A stretch of 64,000 bases of DNA from an uncultured Pelagibacteraceae bacterium (GCA_902618485.1 CACNAR010000001.1:124001-188000), one strand, 5' to 3'; shown: positions 8,547 to 19,575, numbered from the stretch's first letter. Program-made: numbers and translations. The notes: a model not told the origin generated them from the letters alone.

Positions 8547-9514
8547 GTGAATTCTGCGTAATCGGTTCAGGTATTTCTGGAGCTACAATTGCTAATCTTC
8601 TTAATAAAAAAAATACAGTAATCCTGTTTGATAAAGCGAGAGGTCCAGGAGGTCGTGCATCTTTCAAAAGAATAAGAGGTAATATAGGCTTTGATCATGG
8701 CACTCAATACTTTTCACCAAAAACCCCAGGATTTAAAAAGTTTACTAAACATTTAATTAAAAAAAAAATTTTAAAGGTTTGGGGTGGTAAACACATTTTT
8801 CTTAACTCCAAAAAAAAAGAAGATAAAAAACATCTTAAAATTATAGGTAAAAATGGAAACAATGATATTAGCAAGTATTTATTAAAAAAAATTAAGTGCA
8901 ACTATCAAAGTGAATTAAAAAAAATTCATTATAAAAACAAACTTTGGCACTTATCATTTGCTGATGGAAAATTGAGATCTTTTAAAAGTGTTATTTTGAC
9001 CTGTCCATTTCCACAATTAAAAAAACTTTCTAAAAAATTCATAAATAATTCTTTTGTAAAAAAATCAATAAAAATGGATGCAAATATAACTACCATGATT
9101 GCTATAAAAAAAAACAAAAAATCTAATAGCAGCTACCTTTTCGAAGACTCAATTCTTGGCTGGGCTGGTAATGAAAATTCAAAAAAAAGATTTAAATCAA
9201 AATATGATTTATGGACTCTACAAAGTACATTCAAGTGGGCAAATAAAAATATTAATCAAAATAAAAATAATAAGAAAAAGAATTCAAAAATTATGATCGA
9301 CAAGTTCTTTCAACTTTCAAATATTAAAAAAACAAAAATCAATTTCTCTCTTAATCATGGCTGGAAATACTCTTCGAATTCAAAACCTTTCAAAATTAAA
9401 AGTTTTTGGGATCCAAAGAAAAAAATAGGTGTTTGTGCTGATTGGTTTGTCGGACCAAGACTGGAGTCGGGATGGATAAGTGCACAGGACTTATATAAAA
9501 AAATTTCAAAATAA
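8543..9514 (+). CDS. FAD-dependent amine-oxidase-like (renalase-type) oxidoreductase
   Basis: This 323-residue flavoprotein has an N-terminal dinucleotide-binding fingerprint G-S-G-I-S-G (8-13) followed by the acidic end of strand 2 and the R-G-P-G-G-R-A motif (about 33-39) that marks the renalase-like NAD(P)/FAD-dependent group. The C-terminal G-V-C-A-D-W-F-V-G-P-R-L-E-S-G-W-x-S-G/A segment is the FAD-binding end typical of this family. The substrate is unknown. It overlaps pmbA by 4 bp (ATGA) and abuts the convergent DUF6134-like gene (1 bp between stops). Confidence 0.8.
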   Translation: MSEFCVIGSGISGATIANLLNKKNTVILFDKARGPGGRASFKRIRGNIGFDHGTQYFSPKTPGFKKFTKHLIKKKILKVWGGKHIFLNSKKKEDKKHLKIIGKNGNNDISKYLLKKIKCNYQSELKKIHYKNKLWHLSFADGKLRSFKSVILTCPFPQLKKLSKKFINNSFVKKSIKMDANITTMIAIKKNKKSNSSYLFEDSILGWAGNENSKKRFKSKYDLWTLQSTFKWANKNINQNKNNKKKNSKIMIDKFFQLSNIKKTKINFSLNHGWKYSSNSKPFKIKSFWDPKKKIGVCADWFVGPRLESGWISAQDLYKKISK

Positions 9515-9515
9515 A

Positions 9516-10196
9516 TTATTCAAAGCTTTTCAATCTGTATTCCCAATTTCCCATTCTTGAGTAAGACACTTTTAAAATTCTTAAATTTTTTTGATCATAC
9601 CAAATGTCAAAGTCTAATCGTTTATCTTTTGGAATATTCATATCTTTAGATTTAAGTGTAAAATGATCAGCATCATAAATCTTTCCATAAAGCTCTATTT
9701 TTTCTTTTCCTACAAAAGTAACAACCTGTTCTTTAATACTCCCTGATACTGGACTTATTTGAGATTCTGCTTGTAAAATTTTATGATTCCACCAATTTCC
9801 AATAACATTATCAATGGTTGCTTCCCCATTGAATGAGGAGCCTTTAATATCAAATTTTTTACTATCTTTATTTAATTTTAAATTTACAAATTTTTCTTTT
9901 TCATTTTGAAGAGTTCTAGAATGATATGATATTAAATGATCTTTTATATATTTCTCTTCACCATAGGACTCAACCTTAAAAATTGTAGCTCCCAATAGAT
10001 CAACAGAAAATTTAAATTGATTTGTAATTATAGTTTCTTCACCATTTCTCTCAAAAAAATAATAATTGTATCCAATTAGTTCACCATTTCTAAAAATCTC
10101 CATTTCAATTTTGTTATATTTATTGTAGTGACCCATATGTGCCATAGGAATAACTGGAAAAATTATAATAAACAAAATGGCTATAAATTTTCTCAT
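9516..10196 (-). CDS. Exported DUF6134-like protein
   Basis: The product has 226 residues with an N-terminal signal peptide (M-R-K-F then a hydrophobic run to about residue 19, with a likely cleavage near A-H-M). The mature part is rich in beta strands with repeated charged/aromatic alternation, as in periplasmic lipocalin- or LolA-like barrels. The layout (strand with an N-G-x-x-I-G-x-x-Y segment near the start and a D-x-W-Y-D segment near the end) resembles DUF6134 proteins of alphaproteobacteria. That family name is from memory of the pattern, and no function is known. Monocistronic. Confidence 0.6.
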   Translation of the reverse strand: MRKFIAILFIIIFPVIPMAHMGHYNKYNKIEMEIFRNGELIGYNYYFFERNGEETIITNQFKFSVDLLGATIFKVESYGEEKYIKDHLISYHSRTLQNEKEKFVNLKLNKDSKKFDIKGSSFNGEATIDNVIGNWWNHKILQAESQISPVSGSIKEQVVTFVGKEKIELYGKIYDADHFTLKSKDMNIPKDKRLDFDIWYDQKNLRILKVSYSRMGNWEYRLKSFE

Positions 10197-10246
10197 TTAG
10201 CAATTACATTAGTGGACTTTATCTATAATAGAAATAATTTATTAAA

Positions 10247-10894
10247 ATGTTTCTAAAAATAAAGAAAATACCTAAAGTTAATTGGAGTTCTAATAGGCCA
10301 TATAATTTTAAACCAAAATTTTCCACTTTCTTTTTTTTATGTTTTGGTCTGACTTTATTTGGTCTTGGCGAAGGTTTATTAATTGTTTCTTTTACGGGTG
10401 CTTCTCCATGGAGTGTTTTAGCTCAAGGTATTTCTTTAAATGTTAATTTAAGTATTGGAACAATTACTCTTTTAATAAGTATTGCTGTCTTAATTTTGTG
10501 GATACCTCTCAGCCAAAAACCAGGAATGGGCACAATATTTAATGCCTTAATAATAGCCTTTATGATTGATCTTTGTATAAAGTTTGTACCAACTCCATCT
10601 GATTATTTTAATCAATTAATCTTAGCAGTAATTTCTGTAATAATGGTTGGAATAGGTGGGGGCATTTATTTAGTTTCTAACCTAGGCGCAGGACCAAGAG
10701 ATGGATTAATGATTGGTTTGCAAAAAGTAACCAATTTACCAGTGGCAGCCGTTAGAGCTTTTTTAGAAATTTCTGTTGTAAGTATTGGCTGGTATTTGGG
10801 TGGAACAGTAGGTGTCGGAACTCTTTTATTCGCTTTTGGTATTGGTCCGTGCGTTGCACTAGGTTTGTTTTTAGTTGATAAAATTTTTGATTAG
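10247..10894 (+). CDS. YczE/YitT-family membrane protein
   Basis: This 215-residue integral membrane protein has about five hydrophobic helices. The segment G-A-S-P-W-S-V-L near residue 45 and a second related segment N-L-G-A-G-P-R-D-G-L near 145-154 are the paired signatures of the YczE/YyaS/YitT group. The transported or bound substrate is unknown. The stop codon interlocks with the TypA stop (TTAG at 10891-10894). Confidence 0.7.
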   Translation: MFLKIKKIPKVNWSSNRPYNFKPKFSTFFFLCFGLTLFGLGEGLLIVSFTGASPWSVLAQGISLNVNLSIGTITLLISIAVLILWIPLSQKPGMGTIFNALIIAFMIDLCIKFVPTPSDYFNQLILAVISVIMVGIGGGIYLVSNLGAGPRDGLMIGLQKVTNLPVAAVRAFLEISVVSIGWYLGGTVGVGTLLFAFGIGPCVALGLFLVDKIFD

Positions 10895-12717
10895 GCAGCA
10901 GCGCCTGATTTTTCACTTCTTTTTCTTTCATGAGGATCAAGAATAGCTTTTCTTAATCTACAAGACTCTGGAGTAATCTCTAAAGCTTCATCTGTATTTA
11001 ACATACTTAATTGTTCAGCAATCGACATTTTTCTAACAGGAGTTAAGACAACATTTTCATCAGTGCCTTGCGTTCTCATATTAGTTAATTTTTTTCCCTT
11101 CATGACATTAATAATCATATCTCCCGGCTTAGGTGATAGACCTACAATCATTCCTGGATAAACAGGATCGTTATGAGTTACAAACATTTCTCCTCTAGCC
11201 TGTAAATTAAAGATTGCAAAAGCAACTGCCTTTCCTTGTTCCATAGAAATTAGAGCACCATTTCTTCTGCCCTCCATTTCCCCTTCAAATGGACCATATT
11301 CATAAAAAATTCTATTAATAACACCATTTCCTTTTGTCAGCGTTAAAAATCTACTTGTATATCCCATTAAACCTCTTGTTGGCGCATGAAATATAAGTCT
11401 CTTTTTATTTTTACCAGTGTCTTTTAATTCTATTAATTTACCTTTTCTTCTATTCATTGAGTCAATTATTTTTGATGAATGCTCTTCATCAAGATCCATA
11501 GTAATTTCCTCTATTGGCTCAAGCTTGTTACCATTTTCATCTTTTTTATAGAGGACTTTTGGAGGGCTTACAGTCATTTCAAAACCTTCTCTTCTCATTT
11601 GAGTAAGTAAAATTTCCAACATTAATTCACCACGACCACTTACTACAAAAGAATCATTTCCCTCATTTTCAGTGAATGTGATTCCAACATTATTTTGTGC
11701 CTCTTGAACTAATCGATCTCTAATTTGTGTGCTTGTTAATTTTTTACCTTCTGTACCAGCCAAAGGAGATGTATTTACTGTTATTGTAATTGACATAGTT
11801 GGAGGATCAATAGGAGTAGCTTCTATTGGTTCGTTAACTTCAAGATCACAAATAGTATCTGCAACATTAGCTTTTTCTAAACCTGCAACAACCACAATAT
11901 CTCCAGCTTCACCAACCTCAATTGGAACTTTTTTGGTACCTTCGTATCTAAAAATTTTAGTTAATCTTCCTTCATCAACTTTCTCTCCTTTTAAGTTGAT
12001 TGCCTTAATTGCTTGATTAGCTTTTGCTGTTCCTTGTGAAATTCGACCTACTAAACTTCTTCCTAAGAAACTATCAGCATAAAGAAGTGTAGAAAGCATA
12101 GCGAAAGGTTTTGATTTGTCTAATTCAGCTGGTTTAACATGGTCAACGATTTTATCTAAAAGTGGATTAAGATTCTCTCTTGGACCATCAACTTCATGAT
12201 CAGCCCATCCGGATCTTCCACTGGCATATAAAACTGGGAAATCTAGTTGGTCTTCATTAGCATCTAAACTTACAAATAAGTCGAATGTTTCATCTAGAAC
12301 TTCATTAGCTCTTTGATCTGATTTATCTAATTTATTTATAACCACAATCGGCTTTAAACCTTGTTTTAAAGCTTTTGCTAAAACGAATTTTGTTTGAGGC
12401 ATCACACCTTCAGCAGAGTCTATTAGTAATAATGCTCCATCAGCCATACTAAGTACTCTTTCAACTTCAGCAGCAAAATCTCTGTGGCCGGGGGTATCAA
12501 TTATATTTATTCTAGAATCTTTCCAATTAATCGAGGCAGGTTTGGCTAATATTGTAATTCCTCTTTCTTTTTCTAATTCTCCAGAGTCCATCAGCCTTTC
12601 ATCAACAATCTCATTTTCTCTAAATGAGCCACTTTGTTTCATTAAGTTATCAATTAGGGTTGTTTTGCCATGATCAACATGAGCAATTATGGTGATGTTT
12701 CTTATAGTATTATTCAT
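10891..12717 (-). CDS. typA: Ribosome-associated translational GTPase TypA/BipA
   Basis: This 608-residue elongation-factor-like GTPase assists 50S subunit maturation and translation under stress. GTP-binding motifs are A-H-V-D-H-G-K-T-T-L (12-21), D-T-P-G-H (74-78) and N-K-L-D (128-131), followed by the EF-Tu domain 2-like and EF-G-like domains. The R-G-x-L-M-G-Y and E-G-E-M-E-G-R-R-N-G-A-L-I-S segments in the C-terminal half are specific to TypA. Length is normal. It is a single gene, with the small basic ORF upstream on the same strand. Confidence 0.95.
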   Translation of the reverse strand: MNNTIRNITIIAHVDHGKTTLIDNLMKQSGSFRENEIVDERLMDSGELEKERGITILAKPASINWKDSRINIIDTPGHRDFAAEVERVLSMADGALLLIDSAEGVMPQTKFVLAKALKQGLKPIVVINKLDKSDQRANEVLDETFDLFVSLDANEDQLDFPVLYASGRSGWADHEVDGPRENLNPLLDKIVDHVKPAELDKSKPFAMLSTLLYADSFLGRSLVGRISQGTAKANQAIKAINLKGEKVDEGRLTKIFRYEGTKKVPIEVGEAGDIVVVAGLEKANVADTICDLEVNEPIEATPIDPPTMSITITVNTSPLAGTEGKKLTSTQIRDRLVQEAQNNVGITFTENEGNDSFVVSGRGELMLEILLTQMRREGFEMTVSPPKVLYKKDENGNKLEPIEEITMDLDEEHSSKIIDSMNRRKGKLIELKDTGKNKKRLIFHAPTRGLMGYTSRFLTLTKGNGVINRIFYEYGPFEGEMEGRRNGALISMEQGKAVAFAIFNLQARGEMFVTHNDPVYPGMIVGLSPKPGDMIINVMKGKKLTNMRTQGTDENVVLTPVRKMSIAEQLSMLNTDEALEITPESCRLRKAILDPHERKRSEKSGAAA

Positions 12718-12808
12718 AAATCTGGGTTCTTATACATATTTAAACACTTTTGAAAACTCAAAAAAAACTACACTAGGCTTAGATAAATTAAGGATTTTTT
12801 TTTAATTT

Positions 12809-12919
12809 TTATTTTTTTCGCTTATCGCGTTTAATTTTTCTTTTTTCTTTAAAACTTAATTTAGGTTTTTTTTTGACACTAGAGTCTTTAAACGATTTTC
12901 CACTATATCTTTTCGACAT
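12809..12919 (-). CDS. Short highly basic ORF (36 codons)
   Basis: This ORF runs from ATG 12919 to TAA 12809 and encodes 36 residues, of which more than 40% are Lys or Arg. It starts M-S-K-R-Y-S-G-K and ends in an R-K-I-K-R-D-K-R-K-K tail. The small size and basic character resemble small ribosomal or RNA-binding proteins, but I recognise no family. Support is positional: it fills the otherwise unexplained gap between typA and groEL and keeps a clean frame with ATG and stop. Non-coding by chance remains possible. Confidence 0.45.
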   Translation of the reverse strand: MSKRYSGKSFKDSSVKKKPKLSFKEKRKIKRDKRKK

Positions 12920-12953
12920 AATAATAATTTTATATTACAAATTTTTTTAAGCA

Positions 12954-12984
12954 AAAAAAAGGGCAGTAAAAACTGCCCTTTTAG
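12954..12984 (-). terminator. Intrinsic terminator of groES-groEL
   Basis: Read on the minus strand, about 25 bp after the groEL stop, an 11-bp stem (AAAAGGGCAGT with ACTGCCCTTTT) closes a loop of about four bases and is followed by a run of T. The GGGCAG/CTGCCC core is markedly GC-rich for this DNA. It is the only strong stem plus U-tract I found in the window. Confidence 0.85.
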
Positions 12985-13007
12985 AATTTTGATTAGGAGT
13001 TATTGGG

Positions 13008-14687
<1,680 letters not shown>

Positions 14688-14692
14688 TTATA

Positions 14693-14983
14693 TTATTTAC
14701 TTGAAATACCCATAATGTCTGACTCTTTCATTATGCTGTATTCTTTACCATCAATTTTGACTTCAGTTCCTGACCATTTGCCAAATAAAACTTTGTCTCC
14801 AACTTTAACATCCATTGGAATTTTTTTTCCATCTTCAGTTTTTGCACCACCACCAACAGCAACAACCTTTCCTTCTTGAGGCTTCTCTTGTGCAGTATCT
14901 GGTATGATTATTCCTCCAGCAGTTTTTTCGCTGCTATCTAAAACTTCTATTAAAACTCTGTCATGTAACGGTCTAAATTTCAT
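14693..14983 (-). CDS. groES: Co-chaperonin GroES (Hsp10)
   Basis: This 96-residue co-chaperonin caps GroEL. It starts [11 protein letters not shown] and has the mobile-loop segment with [10 protein letters not shown], then the conserved [14 protein letters not shown] beta-barrel end. Full length. AGGAG lies about 6 bases upstream of the ATG, one of the better ribosome-binding sites in the window. It is transcribed first in the groES-groEL operon from a heat-shock-like promoter. Confidence 0.97.
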   Translation of the reverse strand: MKFRPLHDRVLIEVLDSSEKTAGGIIIPDTAQEKPQEGKVVAVGGGAKTEDGKKIPMDVKVGDKVLFGKWSGTEVKIDGKEYSIMKESDIMGISSK

Positions 14984-14999
14984 ATATTCTCCTATATAA

Positions 15000-15014
15000 A
15001 TATGAGGCTCATAT
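15000..15014. repeat. 15-bp perfect palindrome at the predicted groES start site
   Basis: ATATGAG and CTCATAT flank one G. It overlaps the expected transcription start of the groES promoter, so it could be an operator or a small 5'-UTR hairpin just upstream of the ribosome-binding site. Chance cannot be excluded. Confidence 0.45.
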
Positions 15015-15038
15015 AGAGATTGGTAATACTATTTCAAG
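15011..15038 (-). promoter_or_regulatory. Heat-shock (RpoH, sigma-32-type) promoter for groES-groEL
   Basis: On the minus strand CTTGAA (15038-15033) is followed after 16 bases by CTATAT (15016-15011), close to the alphaproteobacterial RpoH consensus (CTTGAA, then CyTATxT). It would start transcription about 20 bases before the groES ATG. No CIRCE-type inverted repeat (TTAGCACTC) is present, which points to RpoH rather than HrcA control. Confidence 0.6.
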
Positions 15039-15107
15039 ATATACTTGATATTTAGTTTATTAAAAAAGGTAGGAAATTGTGGATTTTTTGGGTTATAGAT
15101 TATTTTG

Positions 15108-15926
15108 ATGACTAAAAATTTAGACAAAGATGGTTTCTGCTCCATCGTTGATAATTATCAGCTTTTTTATATCGATTTATGGGGTGTTATTCATAATGGA
15201 ATAAACCTTCACAAAGAGGCAATCAATGTTTTAAAAGAAATTACAAAAAAAGGCAAAGAATACATTCTACTTACTAATGCTCCAAGACCTAATGATGTTG
15301 TTAAATCCTTTTTAGAAAAAATGGGCATGGAAAAAGAAATTAGAGATCATGTTTTTACATCTGGCCAAGCATCATTAAATTATCTTAAAAAAAATTTATC
15401 CACCCAAAAATTTTTTCATGTTGGACCACCACGTGATTTTGATTTGTTTAATGACTTTGCAAAAATGAAGTCAGACAATATTGACGATGGAGAGTACATA
15501 TTGTGTACAGGGTTATTTGAAAAATTTGATAAAGATTTGAATTATTATAAAGGTTTATTTGAAAAAAATTTAGATAAAGAGATGGTTTGTACTAATCCTG
15601 ACTTAATTGTGGATAGAGGAGATAAAAGAGAGCTTTGCGCAGGCTCGGTCGCTATGGTTTTTGAAAAAATGGGTGGTAAGGTAGTATACTTTGGCAAGCC
15701 ATATCCTGAGGTTTATAATTTATCAATTGATAACAAAGGTAAAAAAATTCTTTCTGTTGGTGATAATTTAAATACTGATATTAAAGGTGCAAATCTTTTA
15801 AACTTTGACTCGTTAATTATTTCAAATGGTATTCATAAAAATGAAATCAAAGAAAAAGGAATTGAAGCAACTGCGAAATCTTATGAAACAATCTGTAACT
15901 ATATACAATCAGAGTTAAAATGGTAA
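15108..15926 (+). CDS. HAD-superfamily hydrolase, TIGR01459 type
   Basis: The 272-residue haloacid-dehalogenase-like phosphatase is of the class IIA group (NagD/p-nitrophenylphosphatase-like). Motif I is Y-I-D-L-W-G-V-I-H-N-G (Asp followed by L-W-G in place of the common D-x-D), the form seen in the TIGR01459 subfamily common in alphaproteobacteria. The L-L-T-N-A motif II and the G-K-P/G-D-N-L-N-T-D-I-K-G-A-N motifs III-IV follow. The substrate is unknown. I use ATG 15108; a TTG lies directly before it. It overlaps ribF by 7 bp and heads a six-gene plus-strand run. Confidence 0.8.
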   Translation: MTKNLDKDGFCSIVDNYQLFYIDLWGVIHNGINLHKEAINVLKEITKKGKEYILLTNAPRPNDVVKSFLEKMGMEKEIRDHVFTSGQASLNYLKKNLSTQKFFHVGPPRDFDLFNDFAKMKSDNIDDGEYILCTGLFEKFDKDLNYYKGLFEKNLDKEMVCTNPDLIVDRGDKRELCAGSVAMVFEKMGGKVVYFGKPYPEVYNLSIDNKGKKILSVGDNLNTDIKGANLLNFDSLIISNGIHKNEIKEKGIEATAKSYETICNYIQSELKW

Positions 15927-16849
15927 AAATGAAATTATATAATAGTTTTAATATTAAAAAGAATCATAAAAATTCAATTATTTTAATTGGTAATTTTGAT
16001 GGACTTCATCTTGGACATCAAAAATTATTTAGATTAGCAAAAAAATATAAAAAAAAATATTCTTCAAAGATTGGTGTTTTAACTTTTGAGCCAATGCCAA
16101 AAATGTTTTTTAACTCTAATTTAAAAAATTTTAGATTATCTAATTTAAATCAAAAAATTGAAAATTTGAGTAAGCTTAATGTTGATTTTGTTATTACTAA
16201 GAAATTTAATCGTAAATTTTCAAAAACAAAATCAATTTCATTTATTAAAGACACTTTAGATAGGAAACTTAGTCCTAAGTTTATTTTTGTGAGTAATAAT
16301 TTTAGATTTGGAAATAAAAGAGAAGGAAATGTAAAACAATTAATTAATCATGAGAAATTATATAATTATAAAATTGTTAAACCACAACCTCTAATAATTA
16401 AAAAAAAAATTGTTTCATCTTCTCTGATAAGAAAATATTTACAAAATGGAAAACTTAAGGATGCAAACAAACTTTTAAAAAGAAACTGGTCCATCGATGG
16501 AAAGGTTCAAAAGGGTAAACAGTTAGGGAAAAAGATTGGTTTTCCAACGGCTAACATTGATATCAATGATTACGTTTTGGCCAAACCTGGTGTTTATGGT
16601 GTTAAAGCCAGAAAAACGAATAGATCAAATTATATTACAGGCATAGCAAATTTAGGATATAGACCCACATTTAATGGAAAGAAAATACTATTAGAGGTTC
16701 ATTTATTTAATTTTTCTGGAAATTTATATAATAAGTATTTAAGAGTTGAATTCTTGAAATTTATAAGAGAAGAAAAAAAATTCAAAAATGTAGAACAATT
16801 AAAGAAACAAATTAATGTCGATCTTTTAATTGCAAAAAAAATAAAATGA
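15920..16849 (+). CDS. ribF: Bifunctional riboflavin kinase/FAD synthetase
   Basis: This 309-residue enzyme converts riboflavin to FMN and FMN to FAD. The N-terminal nucleotidyltransferase domain has G-N-F-D-G-L-H-L-G-H-Q-K (24-35). The C-terminal kinase domain starts with the G-K-x-L-G-x-x-I-G-F-P-T-A-N segment near residue 200. Both halves are complete. Start is ATG 15920, inside the end of the preceding gene; ATG 15929 is an alternative. The gene order ribF-ileS-lspA is common in proteobacteria. Confidence 0.93.
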   Translation: MVKMKLYNSFNIKKNHKNSIILIGNFDGLHLGHQKLFRLAKKYKKKYSSKIGVLTFEPMPKMFFNSNLKNFRLSNLNQKIENLSKLNVDFVITKKFNRKFSKTKSISFIKDTLDRKLSPKFIFVSNNFRFGNKREGNVKQLINHEKLYNYKIVKPQPLIIKKKIVSSSLIRKYLQNGKLKDANKLLKRNWSIDGKVQKGKQLGKKIGFPTANIDINDYVLAKPGVYGVKARKTNRSNYITGIANLGYRPTFNGKKILLEVHLFNFSGNLYNKYLRVEFLKFIREEKKFKNVEQLKKQINVDLLIAKKIK

Positions 16850-19575
16850 ATAAAAGTCAAATAAATTTACCTAAAACAGCTTTTTCAATGAAGGCCAATT
16901 TACCGATAAGAGAGCCAGAAATATTGGAACTTTGGAAAAAAATTGACCTTTACAAAGAATTAAGAAACTCGAGAAAAGGAAAAGAAAAATTTGTTTTACA
17001 CGATGGTCCTCCATATGCAAATGGAAATATTCATATGGGTACTGCTTTGAACAAAATATTAAAAGATATCATTGTGAAGTTCCATCAAATGGACGGTAAA
17101 GACTCTGTTTATGTGCCAGGTTGGGATTGCCATGGTTTACCTATTGAGTGGAAAATTGAAGAACAATATAAAAAAAATAAAAAAAATAAAAATGATGTTC
17201 CAATTGTAGAATTTAGAAAGGAATGCCGAACGTTTGCAGAAAAATGGATAGAGGTTCATAAAGACCAGTTTAAAAGACTGGGTGTTGTTGGTGACTGGGA
17301 AAATTATTATTCAACAATGAGTTATGATGCAGAAGCACAAATAGTAAGAGAGTTAGGCAAATTTTTAAAAGAGGGAAGTCTTTATAGAGGATTTAAACCA
17401 GTTTTATGGTCAACAGTAGAAAAGACAGCTTTAGCTGATGCTGAAGTTGAATACCAAGATCATAAATCTGATACAATTTATGCTTGCTTTCCAGTAAAAT
17501 CATCAAAAATCAAAGAGCTTAATAATAGTGATATTGTAATATGGACAACCACTCCTTGGACTATACCAGCTAATAAGGCTCTAGCTTACAACGAAAGCTT
17601 AGATTATTTGGTAATTCAAATAAGTGATGAGGGAAATTTTAAAGATAAAAAGATCATTATTGCAGAAGCATTATTAGACTCGGTTTTAAAAAATTGTGAG
17701 TTAAAAGAATTTAAAAGTCTAAAAAAATTTAAAGGTAAAGATTTAAAGGACACTATCTGCAAGCATCCATTTGTTAATTTGGGTTATGACTACGATATTC
17801 CAATGTTAGAAGCTCGTTTTGTTACAACTGAGCAAGGAACAGGAATTGTTCATTGTGCACCAAGTCATGGACCTGATGATTTTAATCTTTGTTTAAAGAA
17901 TGGAATAAAAGCTATTGAGACAGTCGATGATGATGGAAAATATACAAAAAATGTTTCATTATTTGAAGGTTTACATATTTTTAAGGCCAATCCAATTGTT
18001 ATTGAAAAATTAAAAGATCAAAATAAACTTCTTTCGAATGGTGAATTAGTACATTCGTACCCTCATTCTTGGCGATCAAAAGCGCCTTTAGTTCATAGGG
18101 CAACACCACAATGGTTTATTTCTATGGAAAGTCATAAACTAAGAAGTAAAGCTTTAAAAGCAATTGATGATACAACTTTTTACCCAAGTAAAGGCAAAGA
18201 AAGATTAAAATCAATGATTGAGACAAGACCAGATTGGTGTGTGTCAAGACAGAGAGTTTGGGGTGTACCTCTTCCAATTTTTGTAAATAAAAAATCTAAT
18301 GAAATCTTGATAGATGATGAGGTATTTGAAAATATTGCAAAAATTTATGAGAAAGAGGGTTCGGATTGTTGGTTTAAAGATGATCCACAAAAATTTTTAG
18401 GTAACAAATATAAAGCAGAAGATTTTGAAAAGCTCAGCGACATCGTTGAAGTTTGGTTTGATAGTGGATCAACTCACTCTTTTGTTCTAGAGAAAAGAAA
18501 AGATCTTAAGTGGCCTGCATCAATGTATTTGGAGGGTTCGGATCAGCATAGAGGTTGGTTTCACTCTTCTTTATTAGAGTCGTGTGGAACAAGAGGCAGA
18601 GCACCTTTCGAGTCTATACTATCACATGGGTTTGTTGTAGATGGAAAGGGTCTTAAAATGTCAAAATCTCTTGGAAATGTAATTGCACCAGAGGACATTT
18701 TGAAAAAGTATGGTGCTGATATTTTAAGGATTTGGGTTGCAGCATCAAATTATGCAGAAGACTTAAGAATAGATTATTCAATATTAGATCAGCATTCGGA
18801 GTCTTATCGTAAAATAAGAAACACATTCAGATATTTACTAGGAAATATAAACGATAAATTTGAGGATGTTAATTTTGATGAAATTGATATCGAAAGCTTG
18901 CCTGAACTAGAAAAGTTTATATTAAACAAGATATATATATTAAATCAAAAATTTGAAACTTGTTTTCATAAATACGATTTTCATAATCTTTATAAAGAAT
19001 TGTTAAGTTTTTGCACAGTGGACTTATCAGCATTTTATTTCGATATTAGAAAGGACACTTTATATTGTGATCCAATTAATTCTGAGAAAAGAAAGTCATG
19101 TGTTACTGTTTTAAATATTCTGCTGAAATCTTTACTTAGATGGTTCGCTCCTATTTTATCTTTCACCACTGAAGAAATTTATCAGCTAATATCAAAGAAC
19201 AGTAAAAGCATTCATTTAGAAAAATTTTTAAAATTTCCAGGAAAATTCAAAAATGATAAATTGGCTGAGAAATGGTCTCAATTAATGAAAATAAGAGATA
19301 TATGCAACATAAGCATTGAAGAAAAAAGAGCTAGTAAAGAAATTGGTTCAAGTCTAGAGGCAGATCTTAATATTCAACTTAATCAAAAATATAAGGATAT
19401 AGTTGGGAGTATGGATTTATCAGAGTTATGTATAGTTTCTAAAGCCAATGTTAATTTTGATAATCAATTAGATATTTTAGTTGTGACAAAAAAAGCGTCT
19501 GGAAATAAATGTTCTATTTGTTGGAAGATAAGAAAAGATCCATGCGAGAGGCATCCAAAATGTCAAATAACATAA
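16846..19575 (+). CDS. ileS: Isoleucyl-tRNA synthetase
   Basis: This 909-residue class I synthetase charges tRNA-Ile. The HIGH-type motif is in P-P-Y-A-N-G-N-I-H-M-G (55-65), the KMSKS loop is at 604-608, and the editing (CP1) domain includes the W-T-T-T-P-W-T-I-P-A-N segment. The C-terminal zinc finger C-S-I-C-W with C-E-R-H-P-K-C is intact, as in the bacterial E. coli-like type. The start overlaps ribF by 4 bp (ATGA) and the end overlaps lspA by 16 bp. Confidence 0.97.
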   Translation: MNKSQINLPKTAFSMKANLPIREPEILELWKKIDLYKELRNSRKGKEKFVLHDGPPYANGNIHMGTALNKILKDIIVKFHQMDGKDSVYVPGWDCHGLPIEWKIEEQYKKNKKNKNDVPIVEFRKECRTFAEKWIEVHKDQFKRLGVVGDWENYYSTMSYDAEAQIVRELGKFLKEGSLYRGFKPVLWSTVEKTALADAEVEYQDHKSDTIYACFPVKSSKIKELNNSDIVIWTTTPWTIPANKALAYNESLDYLVIQISDEGNFKDKKIIIAEALLDSVLKNCELKEFKSLKKFKGKDLKDTICKHPFVNLGYDYDIPMLEARFVTTEQGTGIVHCAPSHGPDDFNLCLKNGIKAIETVDDDGKYTKNVSLFEGLHIFKANPIVIEKLKDQNKLLSNGELVHSYPHSWRSKAPLVHRATPQWFISMESHKLRSKALKAIDDTTFYPSKGKERLKSMIETRPDWCVSRQRVWGVPLPIFVNKKSNEILIDDEVFENIAKIYEKEGSDCWFKDDPQKFLGNKYKAEDFEKLSDIVEVWFDSGSTHSFVLEKRKDLKWPASMYLEGSDQHRGWFHSSLLESCGTRGRAPFESILSHGFVVDGKGLKMSKSLGNVIAPEDILKKYGADILRIWVAASNYAEDLRIDYSILDQHSESYRKIRNTFRYLLGNINDKFEDVNFDEIDIESLPELEKFILNKIYILNQKFETCFHKYDFHNLYKELLSFCTVDLSAFYFDIRKDTLYCDPINSEKRKSCVTVLNILLKSLLRWFAPILSFTTEEIYQLISKNSKSIHLEKFLKFPGKFKNDKLAEKWSQLMKIRDICNISIEEKRASKEIGSSLEADLNIQLNQKYKDIVGSMDLSELCIVSKANVNFDNQLDILVVTKKASGNKCSICWKIRKDPCERHPKCQIT

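Noticed and set aside
14984..15107. CIRCE/HrcA element before groES
   Set aside because: No TTAGCACTC-N9-GAGTGCTAA pattern; a different palindrome and a sigma-32-like promoter are seen.
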